From Crossiella equi (lineage in GTDB: Bacteria; Actinomycetota; Actinomycetes; Mycobacteriales; Pseudonocardiaceae), in contig NZ_JAGIOO010000001.1 in the NCBI RefSeq assembly GCF_017876755.1, forward strand, positions 6,123,786 to 6,187,785: 64,000 bases of DNA, given 5' to 3'. This document shows positions 48,750 to 58,185 of the stretch, piece after piece; position 1 is the first letter of the stretch, and each line of letters starts with the position of its first letter. Position numbers and translations under genes: made by a program. The notes under the pieces are model-generated. The model had not been told where the DNA came from. It did not search any database and saw nothing but the letters and a program-made list of their open reading frames with translations.

Positions 48750-49115
48750 GTGGCTGAGATGTCCGTCCAGTTGGTCGCAGTGGAGCGCCGCCTGTGGTCC
48801 GGGACCGCGAAGATGGTGGTCGCCCAGACGACCGAGGGCGAGATCGGCATCCTGCCGAGCCACGAGCCCATGCTGGGTGAGCTGGTCGAAGGCGGTGTGG
48901 TGCGCATCACCACCACCGACGACGAGGTCGTCACCGCGGCCGTGCACGGCGGCTTCCTGTCCGTCACCGCGGACACGGTGAGTGTGCTCGCGGAGAGCGC
49001 CGAGCTGGGCCACGAGATCGACGTGGACAAGGCGCGCGCCGACCTGAGCCACTCGGACGAGGTGGAGAGGGCGCGAGCCGCCACCCGCCTGAAGGCCGCC
49101 GGCGTACCGGCCTGA
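48750..49115 (+). CDS. atpC: ATP synthase F1 subunit epsilon
   Basis: Regulatory subunit of the central stalk. The 121-residue protein has the N-terminal beta-sandwich ([20 protein letters not shown], then [15 protein letters not shown]) and a shortened C-terminal helical part typical of actinobacteria. GTG 48750 is favoured because GAGGAG (48738-48743) is 6 bases upstream; ATG 48744 would abut it. It is detached from atpD by 2.1 kb, so it needs its own promoter in the short divergent gap. Confidence 0.95.
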   Translation: MAEMSVQLVAVERRLWSGTAKMVVAQTTEGEIGILPSHEPMLGELVEGGVVRITTTDDEVVTAAVHGGFLSVTADTVSVLAESAELGHEIDVDKARADLSHSDEVERARAATRLKAAGVPA

Positions 49116-49131
49116 CGCGCGACTAGGGCGG

Positions 49132-49575
49132 GTGGACGCAGCCGTGGGGATCGCCGAAATCATCGGACTGGTCCTGGCTGCGGTGGCCATCGCCATCGCA
49201 CTGCTCGCCTGGCGCCGGCTGCGGCTGCTGCGCCAGGGGGGTATCGACGTCGCGCTCCGCGACCAGCTCGGGGAGCGCGAGCGCGGCTGGCACCTGGGCA
49301 TCGGCAAGTACCGGGGCGACGAGTTCACCTGGTACCGCGTGCTCAGCCTGCGGTCCGGGCCGGACAAGGTGATCAGCCGGGCCGGGCTGGAGATCGAGCA
49401 GCGGCGTGAGCCCACCGGCGCGGAGACCTACGTGGTGCCCGCCGGGTCCACGGTGCTGCGGTGCCGGGGCGAGGACGTGGAGCTGGAGCTGGCCATGCCC
49501 GCCGACGCGCTGACCGGGTTCCTGTCGTGGCTGGAGTCGGCTCCGCCCGGACGCTCGGTGCCCTGGGCGAGTTGA
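49132..49575 (+). CDS. DUF2550 family membrane-anchored protein
   Basis: The 147-residue protein has one N-terminal transmembrane helix (IAEIIGLVLAAVAIAIALLAW) and a small cytoplasmic or external beta-rich domain (GWHLGIGKYRGDEFTWYRVLSL). It is equivalent to Rv1312, which follows atpC in mycobacteria. The function is unknown. GTG 49132 lies 16 bases after atpC. It ends with a very strong hairpin. Confidence 0.85.
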   Translation: MDAAVGIAEIIGLVLAAVAIAIALLAWRRLRLLRQGGIDVALRDQLGERERGWHLGIGKYRGDEFTWYRVLSLRSGPDKVISRAGLEIEQRREPTGAETYVVPAGSTVLRCRGEDVELELAMPADALTGFLSWLESAPPGRSVPWAS

Positions 49576-49586
49576 GGTTGTGCGGA

Positions 49587-49618
49587 GGGGCGTCAGCCGG
49601 TGCGGCTGACGCCCCTTT
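49587..49618. terminator. Bidirectional terminator between DUF2550 and PduO genes
   Basis: A perfect 13-bp stem (49587-49599 with 49603-49615) with a 3-base loop, followed by TTT. It lies between convergent genes. Confidence 0.9.
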
Positions 49619-49624
49619 CGCGTG

Positions 49625-50197
49625 TCAGCCGTTCTTGCCGGGCACCCAGAGCACGTCACCGTCCGGGTTGGCGATGCGGGCCAGGATGAACAGCAGGTCG
49701 GACAGGCGGTTGAGGTACTTGGCCGCGAGCTTGTTGGTGCGCTCCGCGTCCGCCTCCAGCAAGGCCCAGGTGCTGCGCTCGGCGCGGCGGGAGACCGTGC
49801 GCGCCTGGTGCAGCAGGGCCGCGCCCGGCGTGCCGCCGTTGAGGATGAACGAGTTGAGCTTGGGCAGGCGCTCGTTGAAGGCGTCGCACCAGCCCTCCAG
49901 GCGGTCGATGTAGGCCTGGGTGATGCGCAGCTGGGGGTAGGGCGGGTCCGGCGTGATCGGGGCGCACAGGTCCGCACCGACGTCGAAGAGATCGTTCTGG
50001 ATGGCCTGGATGACCGGGGCCACGTCCTCGGCCAGGTTCCCCAGCGCCAGCGCCACGCCCAGGGAGGCGTTGGTCTCGTCGACGTCGGCGTAGGCGGCCA
50101 GCCGGGGGTCGGTCTTGGGCACCCGGGCGCCGTCGCCCAGCGCAGTGGTGCCGTCGTCGCCGACCCGGGTGTAGATACGCGTGAGGTGCACCGACAT
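49625..50197 (-). CDS. Cob(I)yrinic acid a,c-diamide adenosyltransferase, PduO type
   Basis: Transfers the adenosyl group of ATP to cob(I)alamin to make adenosylcobalamin. The 190-residue all-helical protein has the ATP-binding N-terminus TRIYTRVGDDGTTALGDG and the conserved TVSRRAERSTWAL and YLNRLSDLLFILAR segments. Met 50197 is chosen over 50224. It is divergent from murA, as in mycobacteria. It is 1.5 kb from a B12-dependent mutase, its likely client. Confidence 0.93.
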   Translation of the reverse strand: MSVHLTRIYTRVGDDGTTALGDGARVPKTDPRLAAYADVDETNASLGVALALGNLAEDVAPVIQAIQNDLFDVGADLCAPITPDPPYPQLRITQAYIDRLEGWCDAFNERLPKLNSFILNGGTPGAALLHQARTVSRRAERSTWALLEADAERTNKLAAKYLNRLSDLLFILARIANPDGDVLWVPGKNG

Positions 50198-50239
50198 GTC
50201 CTGCACAGTACGGGTTACGGTCACTCTCCGGGTTCTCCG

Positions 50240-50245
50240 TACGAT
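50240..50245 (+). promoter_or_regulatory. -10 element for a probably leaderless murA transcript
   Basis: TACGAT at 50240-50245 lies 8 bases before the murA GTG, in the 56-base divergent gap with the PduO gene. No ribosome-binding site precedes the GTG. Confidence 0.4.
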
Positions 50246-50253
50246 GAGTACTC

Positions 50254-51522
50254 GTGGGTGAGCATTTCCGGGTTACGGGTGGCGCGCGACTGGTCGGCGA
50301 GGTCGAGGTCGTTGGCGCGAAGAACAGTGTGTTGAAGCTCATGGCCGCCGCGTTGCTGGCCGAGGGCACCACGACGATCACGAACTGCCCGGAGATCCTC
50401 GACGTCCCGTTGATGGGCGACGTGCTGCGCGGGCTGGGCTGCGAGGTCGAGATCGAGGGCGACGTCGCCCGCATCACCACCCCCGCCGAGCTGGACCACC
50501 GCGCGGACTTCGCGTCGATGAGCAAGCTGCGCGCGTCGGTGTGCGTGCTGGGCCCGCTGGTGGCGCGCTGCCGCAAGGCCGTGGTGGCCTTGCCGGGCGG
50601 CGACGCGATCGGCTCCCGCCCGCTGGACATGCACCAGGCGGGCCTGCGCAAGCTGGGTGCCACCTCGGGCATCGAGCACGGCTGCGTGGTCGCCGAGGCG
50701 GAGAACCTCAAGGGCGCGCAGATCTGGCTGGACTTCCCCAGCGTGGGCGCCACCGAGAACATCCTGATGGCCGCCGTGCTGGCCGAGGGCACCACGCTGA
50801 TCGACAACGCGGCGCGCGAGCCGGAGATCGTCGACCTGTGCGTGATGCTCCAGCAGATGGGCGCCAAGATCGAGGGCGCGGGCACCTCCACGCTCACCGT
50901 GCACGGCGTGACCAAGCTGGAGCCGACCGAGCACCGCGTGATCGGCGACCGCATCGTGGGCGCCACCTGGGCCCTGGCCGCCGCGGCCACCCGAGGCGAC
51001 ATCCACGTCAAGGGCGTGGACCCGCACCACCTGGACCTGGTCCTGGAGAAGCTGCGCACCGCGGGCGCCGAGGTCACGCTGACCGACGAGGGCTTCCGCG
51101 TGGTGATGGACGGCCGCCCCCAGGCCGTCGACTTCGTGACGCTGCCCTACCCGGGCTTCGCCACCGACAACCAGCCCTTCGCCGTGGTCCTGGCCGCGGT
51201 CTCCGAGGGCACCTCCATGATCACCGAGAACGTGTTCGAGGCGCGGTTCCGCTTCATCGAGGAGATGATGCGGCTGGGTGCCGACGCTCGTACCGACGGG
51301 CACCACGCGGTGGTGCGGGGTGTGGAGAAGCTGTCCAGCGCGCCCGTGTGGGCTTCGGACATCCGGGCCGGGGCCGGGCTTGTGATCGCCGGGTTGTGCG
51401 CCGAGGGGGTCACCGAGGTGTGGGACGTGTTCCACATCGACCGCGGCTACCCGAGGTTCGTGGAGAACATGCAGCGGCTTGGGGCGGACGTGCAGCGGGT
51501 GAACGCCGACCCGGAGCGCTGA
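50254..51522 (+). CDS. murA: UDP-GlcNAc 1-carboxyvinyltransferase (Cys-to-Asp form)
   Basis: First committed step of peptidoglycan synthesis, transferring enolpyruvate from PEP to UDP-GlcNAc. The 422-residue protein has KNS at 23-25 (catalytic Lys), [10 protein letters not shown], and [12 protein letters not shown], where Asp117 stands in place of the E. coli Cys115 that fosfomycin alkylates. M. tuberculosis MurA has the same Asp117 and is fosfomycin resistant, so intrinsic resistance is expected here. It is divergent from the PduO gene. Confidence 0.97.
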   Translation: MGEHFRVTGGARLVGEVEVVGAKNSVLKLMAAALLAEGTTTITNCPEILDVPLMGDVLRGLGCEVEIEGDVARITTPAELDHRADFASMSKLRASVCVLGPLVARCRKAVVALPGGDAIGSRPLDMHQAGLRKLGATSGIEHGCVVAEAENLKGAQIWLDFPSVGATENILMAAVLAEGTTLIDNAAREPEIVDLCVMLQQMGAKIEGAGTSTLTVHGVTKLEPTEHRVIGDRIVGATWALAAAATRGDIHVKGVDPHHLDLVLEKLRTAGAEVTLTDEGFRVVMDGRPQAVDFVTLPYPGFATDNQPFAVVLAAVSEGTSMITENVFEARFRFIEEMMRLGADARTDGHHAVVRGVEKLSSAPVWASDIRAGAGLVIAGLCAEGVTEVWDVFHIDRGYPRFVENMQRLGADVQRVNADPER

Positions 51523-51728
51523 GCCGGGGAGGACTGGCCGGGAGGGGGCCGGGTCGACTGGCCCCCGGGCGTTCAGCCCGGCCGGGTGTGCCCGGCGCGC
51601 CCCTCCCACCTGGTCTGAATCGACACCCCAACCACCCACCCGGATCACCCGCTGTGAGGAATTGCACGTCGCGGGCTGGTTACTGGCCAGTACGCTGATT
51701 GGCACACACCGGCGTGAGCGAGGTGGCG

Positions 51729-53729
51729 ATGCCGTACCCGACCGACTCCGAGCGCGATCGACCCTGGGTGATGCGGACGTATGCCGGGCATTCGTCCGCG
51801 ACCGCGTCCAACGCGCTCTACCGCCGGAACCTGGAGAAGGGGCAGACCGGGCTGTCCGTGGCCTTCGACCTGCCCACGCAGACCGGGTACGACCCCGATC
51901 ACGAGCTCACCCGCGGGGAGGTGGGCAAGGTCGGGGTGCCGGTCAGCCACCTCGGGGACATGCGGGCGCTGTTCGACGGGATCCCGCTGGACACCGCGAA
52001 CACGTCCATGACGATCAACTCGACCGCCATGTGGCTGCTCGCCCTGTACGTCACGGTGGCCGAGGAGCAGGGGGCGGACCTCGGGGCGCTGTCGGGCACG
52101 ACCCAGAACGACATCATCAAGGAGTACCTGTCGCGCGGGACCTACGTGTTCCCGCCAGGGCCCAGTCTGCGGCTGATCACCGACATGGTCGCCTGGACCG
52201 TGCGGCACGTGCCCAAGTGGAACCCGATCAACATCTGCTCGTACCACCTCCAGGAGGTCGGGGCCACGCCCGTGCAGGAGGTCGCGTACTCGTTGTGCAC
52301 CGCCATCTCGGTGCTGGACGCCGTCCGGGACTCCGGGCAGGTGGCGCCTGAGCGGTTCGGGGACGTGGTCGCCCGGATCTCCTTCTTTGTCAACGCCGGG
52401 GTGCGGTTCGTGGAGGAGATGTGCAAGATGCGCGCCTTCACGCAGCTCTGGGATGAGATCACCGAGCAGCGGTACGGCATCACCGATGCCCGGCAGCGGC
52501 GGTTCCGGTACGGCGTGCAGGTCAACTCCCTGGGCCTGACCGAGGCGCAGCCGGAGAACAACGTGCAGCGCATCGTGCTGGAGATGCTCGCGGTCTCCCT
52601 GTCCCGCAACGCCCGCGCCCGCGCGATCCAGCTGCCCGCGTGGAACGAGGCGCTCGGCCTGCCCCGGCCCTGGGACCAGCAGTGGGCGCTGCGCATGCAG
52701 CAGGTGCTGGCCTACGAGACCGACCTGCTGGAGTACGAGGACCTCTTCGACGGCTCGCCCGTGGTGCGGGCCAAGGTGGACGAGATCGTCAACGGGGCCC
52801 GCGCGGAGATCGACCGCGTGCAGGCCATGGGCGGCGCGGTCACCGCGGTGGAGTCCGGGTACATGAAGTCCGCGCTGGTCAGCTCGCTGGTGGAACGCCG
52901 CCGCCGGGTCGAGTCCGGGGAGGACGTGGTGGTCGGGGTGAACAAGTTCACCTCCACCGAACCGAGCCCGCTCCAGGCCGAGGGTGCCAAGGCCATCGAG
53001 AGCATCGACCCCGCCGTCGAGCGGCACGCCGCCGAGGCGGTGCGGGCCTGGCGCGCGGACCGGGACCAGTCCACTGTGGACAGCGCGTTGGACGGTCTGC
53101 GCGACGCCGCCAAGACCGAGGCGAACCTGGTGGCCGCGACCATCACCTGCGTCAAGGCGGGCGTGACCACCGGGGAGTGGGCGGCCGCGCTGCGCGAGGT
53201 CTTCGGCGAGTACCGCGCGCCCACCGGGGTCGCCGCCGCCTCGGCGGCCGGTCCGGCCGGGGCCGCGCTGGCTAAGGTGCGCGAGCGCGTCCGGCAGGCG
53301 GGCGAGGACATCGGGGAACGCCTGCGCATCCTGGTCGGCAAGCCCGGCCTGGACGGGCACTCCAACGGCGCCGAGCAGGTCGCCGTGCGGGCCCGCGACG
53401 TCGGCTTCGAGGTGGTCTACCAGGGCATCCGGCTTACCCCGGCGCAGATCGTGGCCGCCGCGGTGCAGGAGGGCGTGCACGTGGTCGGCCTGTCCGTGCT
53501 CTCCGGCTCGCACCTGGAGGTCGTGCCCGCGGTGGTCGAGGGCCTGCGCGCGGCCGGTGCCGAGGACGTACCGGTGATCCTGGGCGGCATCATCCCGCCC
53601 GAGGACGCCGAGGTCCTGCTCGCCCGGGGCGTGGCCAGGGTGTTCACGCCCAAGGACTACGAGCTGACCGACATCATGGACGAGATCGTCACCGTGGTGC
53701 GCGAGGCACACGGCCTGCCCGGCCGGTAG
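51729..53729 (+). CDS. meaA: Adenosylcobalamin-dependent acyl-CoA mutase, MeaA/ethylmalonyl-CoA mutase type
   Basis: Carbon-skeleton mutase of the methylmalonyl-CoA mutase family, most like MeaA, which converts ethylmalonyl-CoA to methylsuccinyl-CoA in acetate assimilation. The product is about 666 residues from ATG 51729 (GTG 51714 possible). The catalytic barrel starts RPWVMRTYAGHSSATASNAL and LSVAFDLPTQTGYDPD. The C-terminal B12 domain has LDGHSNG (His544 cobalt ligand), SVLSGSHLEVVP and LGGIIP. It is a single chain, unlike two-subunit MCM. Cofactor would come from the nearby PduO. Distinction from MCM paralogues rests on overall likeness. Confidence 0.88.
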   Translation: MPYPTDSERDRPWVMRTYAGHSSATASNALYRRNLEKGQTGLSVAFDLPTQTGYDPDHELTRGEVGKVGVPVSHLGDMRALFDGIPLDTANTSMTINSTAMWLLALYVTVAEEQGADLGALSGTTQNDIIKEYLSRGTYVFPPGPSLRLITDMVAWTVRHVPKWNPINICSYHLQEVGATPVQEVAYSLCTAISVLDAVRDSGQVAPERFGDVVARISFFVNAGVRFVEEMCKMRAFTQLWDEITEQRYGITDARQRRFRYGVQVNSLGLTEAQPENNVQRIVLEMLAVSLSRNARARAIQLPAWNEALGLPRPWDQQWALRMQQVLAYETDLLEYEDLFDGSPVVRAKVDEIVNGARAEIDRVQAMGGAVTAVESGYMKSALVSSLVERRRRVESGEDVVVGVNKFTSTEPSPLQAEGAKAIESIDPAVERHAAEAVRAWRADRDQSTVDSALDGLRDAAKTEANLVAATITCVKAGVTTGEWAAALREVFGEYRAPTGVAAASAAGPAGAALAKVRERVRQAGEDIGERLRILVGKPGLDGHSNGAEQVAVRARDVGFEVVYQGIRLTPAQIVAAAVQEGVHVVGLSVLSGSHLEVVPAVVEGLRAAGAEDVPVILGGIIPPEDAEVLLARGVARVFTPKDYELTDIMDEIVTVVREAHGLPGR

Positions 53730-53800
53730 CCATCCCAGTTCCGCGGCGATTGCGCTGATTCGCGCCCGCGTCCCCTGCACCTTGGCGCATGCTGGCGGGC

Positions 53801-55288
53801 ATGAGCCTTCCCGTGATCGTGGTCGGCGCGGGCCCGACCGGCCTGATGCTGGCGTGTGAACTGACCGTGCACGGTGCCGAAGTCCTGGTGCTGGAACGCC
53901 TCACCGAGCCGAGTCGGGGGATCAAGGCGGGCGGGATCAACACCCGCACCCTGGACACGCTGGCCCGGCACGGCCTGGCCGCCGAGGTGCGCGGGCGGGT
54001 GCACGCCAACGTCGACCGCTACCTGGCCACCCTGCGGGAGCAGAACCCCGGGCTGGCGCCGGACTACCGCCCGCCCGCGTTCGGCGGCCACTTCGCCGGG
54101 CTGGCCGTCCTGGACGCCTCCCGGCTGGACCACACCGACCCGGACCTCACGCCGAGCTCGGCCGAGGGCATGCAGATGCTGATGCAGCAAGAGGTCGAGG
54201 AGATCCTGGGCGACTGGGCGGCCCGGCTGGGCGTGCGGATCCGGCGGGGCGTGGAGCTGACCGGGCTGGACCAGGACTCCGGCGGCGTGACCGCGACGCT
54301 GGCCGACGGCACCGAGGTGCGCGGCTCGTACCTGGTGGGCTGCGACGGCGGCCGGAGCCTGGTGCGCAAGAAGTCCGGCTTCGCCTTCCCCGGCACCGGG
54401 CCGACCACCACCGCCTACCAGGCCATCGTCGACCTGGACCGCCCGGGAGAGCTTTCCCTGAGCTGGCAACACCTCCCGGGCGGCACGCTGGTGTACGGAC
54501 CGGCCCCGGGCCGGGTGCTCACCGTGGAGTACGACGGCCCGCCCGCCGACCGGGACGCGCCGGTCACCGCCGAGGAGCTGACGCGGGCGCTGCGCCGGGT
54601 CAGCGGCACCGAGGTCACCGTGACGAAGGTGCACTCCGCGACCCGGTTCACCGACAACGCGCGGGTGGTCCCGGACTACCGCACGGGCCGGGTGCTGCTG
54701 GCGGGCGACGCGGCGCACGTGCACGCGCCCTTCGGCGGCCAGGGGCTGAACCTGGGCGTGCAGGACGCGGCGAACCTGGGCTGGAAGCTGGCCGCGGTGG
54801 CGCGCGGGCAGGCCCCGGAGTCGTTGCTGGAGACCTACACCGCCGAACGCCGCCCGGCCGCGGAGCTGGTGCTGCGCATGACCAGGGCGCAGGTCGCGGC
54901 CATGCGGCCCGACCCGCACGCGGCGGCGCTGCGCGAGACGCTGACCGAGGTGATGGCCACCGCGGACGGCAACCAGTACTTCACCAAGTTCTGCGCGGGC
55001 CAGCTCGTCCGCTACGAGCAGGGTGACGGGCACCGGCTGGTGGGCCGGTTCGCGCAGCCGCTGGGCCTGCCGGCGCACGCGGGCTGGACGCTGGCCGAGC
55101 TGGTCCCCGACACCGCGCGGGCCGCGCTGGTGGGCGAACGGGTGCGGGTGTTCCCGGCGGTGCAGGAGGACGACCCGGAGCTGGCCGCGGTGCTCATCCG
55201 CCCGGACGGCTACGTGGCCTGGGCCGCCGACCGGTCCGATCCGGACCACTCGGGCTTGGCGGCTGCCCTGGGCAGGTGGGCGGTCTAG
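53801..55288 (+). CDS. FAD-dependent aromatic monooxygenase (PHBH/PheA-TfdB family)
   Basis: NAD(P)H-using flavin hydroxylase of 495 residues. VIVVGAGPTGLMLACEL is the FAD Rossmann motif, LVGCDGGRSLVRKKSG the DG motif, and VLLAGDAAHVHAPFGGQGLN the GD motif. A C-terminal thioredoxin-like domain (about 390-495) lacks catalytic Cys, as in resistance and polyketide hydroxylases. ATG 53801 is chosen over 53789. The substrate is unknown; relatives hydroxylate phenols, polyketides or rifampicin-type antibiotics. A crotonase gene follows 10 bases later. Confidence 0.88.
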   Translation: MSLPVIVVGAGPTGLMLACELTVHGAEVLVLERLTEPSRGIKAGGINTRTLDTLARHGLAAEVRGRVHANVDRYLATLREQNPGLAPDYRPPAFGGHFAGLAVLDASRLDHTDPDLTPSSAEGMQMLMQQEVEEILGDWAARLGVRIRRGVELTGLDQDSGGVTATLADGTEVRGSYLVGCDGGRSLVRKKSGFAFPGTGPTTTAYQAIVDLDRPGELSLSWQHLPGGTLVYGPAPGRVLTVEYDGPPADRDAPVTAEELTRALRRVSGTEVTVTKVHSATRFTDNARVVPDYRTGRVLLAGDAAHVHAPFGGQGLNLGVQDAANLGWKLAAVARGQAPESLLETYTAERRPAAELVLRMTRAQVAAMRPDPHAAALRETLTEVMATADGNQYFTKFCAGQLVRYEQGDGHRLVGRFAQPLGLPAHAGWTLAELVPDTARAALVGERVRVFPAVQEDDPELAAVLIRPDGYVAWAADRSDPDHSGLAAALGRWAV

Positions 55289-55298
55289 GTTCGAAGGC

Positions 55299-56072
55299 AT
55301 GTCGGACTACCGCAACGTGCTCGTCTCCGTCGACGGGGACATCGCGCGGATCACCATGAACCGCCCGGAACGCCGCAACGCCCTCTCCGGCGAGCACCTG
55401 GCCGAGCTGCAGCACGCGTTCGTCTCGGTGGCCGACACCGCCGCCACCGGCATCGTCCTGGCGGGCAACGGACCCGTGTTCTCCGCGGGGCACGACTTCG
55501 CCGACATCGTGGACCGCGAGCTGCTCGGCGTGCGGGAGCTGTTGCAGCTGTGCACGCGGCTGATGCACACCATGCAGTCCATCCCGCAGGTGGTGATCGC
55601 CAGCGTGCACGGCCTGGCCACCGCGGCGGGCTGCCAGCTGGTGGCCAGCTGCGACCTGGCGATCGCGGCGGAGTCGGCCGGGTTCGCGTTGCCCGGCGGC
55701 AAGGGCGGCTGGTTCTGCCACACCCCGGCGGTGCCGGTGGCGCGGGCGGTGGGGCGCAAGCGCCTGATGGAGCTGGCCCTCACCGGCGACGTGGTGGACG
55801 CGCGCACCGCCGAGTCCTGGGGCCTGGTCAACCGCGTGGTGCCGGAGGCCGATCTGGACGCGGCCGTGCTGGACCTGCTGGGCCGGGCCACGCGCGGCAG
55901 CCGGGCGAGCAAGGCCCTGGGCAAGCAGACCCTGTACGCCCAGCTGGACCGCCCGGAGGCCGACGCCTACGCCATCGCGCTGGAGGTGATGGCCGCGGCC
56001 TCGCAGACCGAGGGGGCGCGGGAGGGGATGGCGGCGTTCCTGGGCAAGCGCGCGCCGGTGTGGCCGGACTAG
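55299..56072 (+). CDS. Enoyl-CoA hydratase/isomerase-like protein (ECHDC3 type, catalytic Glu residues missing)
   Basis: The 257-residue crotonase-fold protein has oxyanion-hole elements FSAGHDFADI and VHGLATAAGCQLVASCDLAI. The two glutamates of classical hydratases are absent: the first position reads Gln in AAGCQLVA and the second reads Gly in ALPGGKGG. This pattern matches ECHDC3-like proteins, whose activity is unclear. ATG 55299 starts 10 bases after the monooxygenase stop, so the two are probably one operon. Confidence 0.85.
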   Translation: MSDYRNVLVSVDGDIARITMNRPERRNALSGEHLAELQHAFVSVADTAATGIVLAGNGPVFSAGHDFADIVDRELLGVRELLQLCTRLMHTMQSIPQVVIASVHGLATAAGCQLVASCDLAIAAESAGFALPGGKGGWFCHTPAVPVARAVGRKRLMELALTGDVVDARTAESWGLVNRVVPEADLDAAVLDLLGRATRGSRASKALGKQTLYAQLDRPEADAYAIALEVMAAASQTEGAREGMAAFLGKRAPVWPD

Positions 56073-56133
56073 GCCGTGTTTTGAGGATCTCCGGGGGGCC
56101 TGCCGGCCTGGCGGGCCCCACCGCGAGAACCGG

Positions 56134-56667
56134 TCAGCTGCGGTGCTCGTGCAGCAGCAGCAACGTGTACGCGGCGATCGACTGCGCGTCGGTCACCAGC
56201 CCGGCGGCGATCATCTCCTCGAACTCCGCCCTCGGGAACCACGCGGTGCGCATGTCCTGCTCCTCGTGCTCCCGCTCGGCCTCGCCCGCCGTGAGCTCCG
56301 TGGCCAGGAAGACCCGGCCCCGCTGGCTGGACATGCCGGGCGCGCAGTCCAGCAGGCCCAGGTCGGTCATCCGGCCCGCGCGCAGGCCGGTCTCCTCACG
56401 CAGCTCCCGGGCGGCCAGCTCGGCCGCGTCGAGGTCGGCGCGGTCGGGGGCGGTGCCCTGCGGGAACTCCCAGCGGCGCAGGCCCAGCGGGTAGCGGTAC
56501 TGCTCCACCAGGTGCAGGCGCTCCCCGTCCAGCGGGATGACCAGGGCGTAGTCGGGCTTGTCCACCACGCCGTAGATCCCCTGGGAACCGTCGGCGCGCC
56601 GGATGTCGTCCTCCCGGACGGTCATCCAGGCGTTGGCGTAGACCTCGCGGGTGTCGAGCTTCTCCAC
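56134..56667 (-). CDS. Nudix hydrolase, ADP-ribose pyrophosphatase-like
   Basis: Hydrolyses nucleoside diphosphates linked to another moiety, probably ADP-ribose. The 177-residue protein has VEQYRYPLGLRRWEFPQG before the Nudix helix AELAARELREETGL; the REL-EETG core is intact, although the loop before it is a few residues long. GTG 56667 lies 5 bases after the permease stop, so the two genes form an operon. The longer upstream frame is out of register with any start. Confidence 0.88.
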   Translation of the reverse strand: MEKLDTREVYANAWMTVREDDIRRADGSQGIYGVVDKPDYALVIPLDGERLHLVEQYRYPLGLRRWEFPQGTAPDRADLDAAELAARELREETGLRAGRMTDLGLLDCAPGMSSQRGRVFLATELTAGEAEREHEEQDMRTAWFPRAEFEEMIAAGLVTDAQSIAAYTLLLLHEHRS

Positions 56668-56672
56668 ACGCC

Positions 56673-58091
56673 TCAGCCTACGTTCAGGCGCGAGCGGCGC
56701 CTGCCGTAGGCGAAGTAGACCACCAGGCCGACCGCGGTCCAGATCAGGAACGCGACCCAGGTGGAGGCGCCCAGGCCCGCGATCAGGATCAGGCACAGGC
56801 CCAGGCCCAGCAGCGGGACCAGCGGCATCAGCGGGGTGCGGAAGGAGCGCGGCAGGTCCGGCTTGGTGCGCCGCAGCACCAGCACGCCCACGTTCACCAG
56901 GCCGAAGGCCACCAGCGTGCCGATGCTGGTCGCGTTGGTCAGCTCGCCCAGCGGCACCAGCGCCGCGAGGATCGCCACCAGCACACCCACCACCACGATG
57001 TTCGTGGTCGGCACCGCGCGGATGCCCACCTTGGAGAACACCGGCGGCACCAGGCCGTCGCGGGACATCGAGACCAGCACGCGGGTCTGGCCGTACAGCA
57101 CGGTCAGCACCACCGAGGCGATCGCGATCACCGCGCCGATGGCCAGCACGGTCGAGGCCCAGGACGAACCGGTCACCTCGGCCATCACCGTGGACAGCGA
57201 GGCGCCCTCCGAGGACAGCCGGTCCACGCCGACCGCGCCGATCGCGGTCACCGCCACCAGCACGTACACCAGGGTCACGACGCCGAGCGAGATCATGATC
57301 GCCCTCGGCAGGTCGCGCTGCGGGTTGCGCGCCTCCTCACCGGCGGTGGAGGCGGCGTCGAAACCGATGAAGGAGAAGAACACCGCCGAGGCGCCGCCCG
57401 CGATGCCCACCATGCCCTCAGGGGCGAACGGGGTGAGGTTGTCGGAGTTGAACGCGGTGACCGCGACCGCCACGAAGAAGACCAGCACGCCGACCTTGAT
57501 CATGGTGGTGATCGTGGTGGCCCGCGCGCTCTCCCGGACGCCCGCCAGCAGCACCACCGTGGCCAGCAGCACCACCACGGCGGCCGGGATGTTCACCACA
57601 CCGCCGTCCCCGGGCGGGGCCGCGAAGGCCTCCGGGATGCGCACGCCGATCGTGGACTCCAGGAACACGTTGAGGTAGCCGCCCCAGCCGACCGCCACCG
57701 CGGCCACCGAGACGCCGTACTCCAGCAGCAGGCACCAGCCGCACACCCAGGCGACGATCTCGCCCAGGGTGGCGTAGGTGTAGGAGTAGGCCGAACCGGA
57801 CACCGGCACCGCGCCGGCCAGCTCGGCGTAGGACAGCGCGGAGAACAGCGCCGCCAGGGCCGCCAGCACGAACGAGACGATCACCGCGGGCCCGGCCTTG
57901 GGCGCGGCCTCGCCGAGCACGACGAAGATCCCGGTGCCGAGCGTGGCGCCCACCGACAGCGAGACCAGGGAGATCAGCCCCATGCTGCGCTTCAGGCCGC
58001 TGTGCGCGCCCTCGCTGGTCAGCTGCTCGACGGGCTTCGTCCGCAGCAGGCCGGTCGGGCCGTGCTGCACACGCTCTGTGTTTGCTGGCAC
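56673..58091 (-). CDS. APC-family amino acid permease
   Basis: Secondary transporter for amino acids, closest to YfnA/CAT-type permeases. The product is 472 residues with about twelve to thirteen helices. [24 protein letters not shown] is the helix-one substrate loop, [20 protein letters not shown] and [20 protein letters not shown] are family signatures. GTG 58091 is chosen; the frame is open further upstream. It is divergent from nucS with about 95 bases between starts. Confidence 0.9.
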   Translation of the reverse strand: MPANTERVQHGPTGLLRTKPVEQLTSEGAHSGLKRSMGLISLVSLSVGATLGTGIFVVLGEAAPKAGPAVIVSFVLAALAALFSALSYAELAGAVPVSGSAYSYTYATLGEIVAWVCGWCLLLEYGVSVAAVAVGWGGYLNVFLESTIGVRIPEAFAAPPGDGGVVNIPAAVVVLLATVVLLAGVRESARATTITTMIKVGVLVFFVAVAVTAFNSDNLTPFAPEGMVGIAGGASAVFFSFIGFDAASTAGEEARNPQRDLPRAIMISLGVVTLVYVLVAVTAIGAVGVDRLSSEGASLSTVMAEVTGSSWASTVLAIGAVIAIASVVLTVLYGQTRVLVSMSRDGLVPPVFSKVGIRAVPTTNIVVVGVLVAILAALVPLGELTNATSIGTLVAFGLVNVGVLVLRRTKPDLPRSFRTPLMPLVPLLGLGLCLILIAGLGASTWVAFLIWTAVGLVVYFAYGRRRSRLNVG

Positions 58092-58185
58092 GAGGCGGCA
58101 ACCTACCGGCAATCTTCGAGCCCCCGCCGCCCGGTATGAGTACTCGAATGCACCGCGGTGCCAGGCGGTCACTAACCTGTCGCGG

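Noticed and set aside
51544-51566. Possible terminator after murA (7-bp stem)
   Set aside because: The stem is short and lies in very GC-rich sequence where such repeats arise by chance; not strong enough to call.
56085-56125. Possible terminator between the crotonase and Nudix genes
   Set aside because: Only an imperfect GC stem with a wobble and no tail; too weak to annotate.
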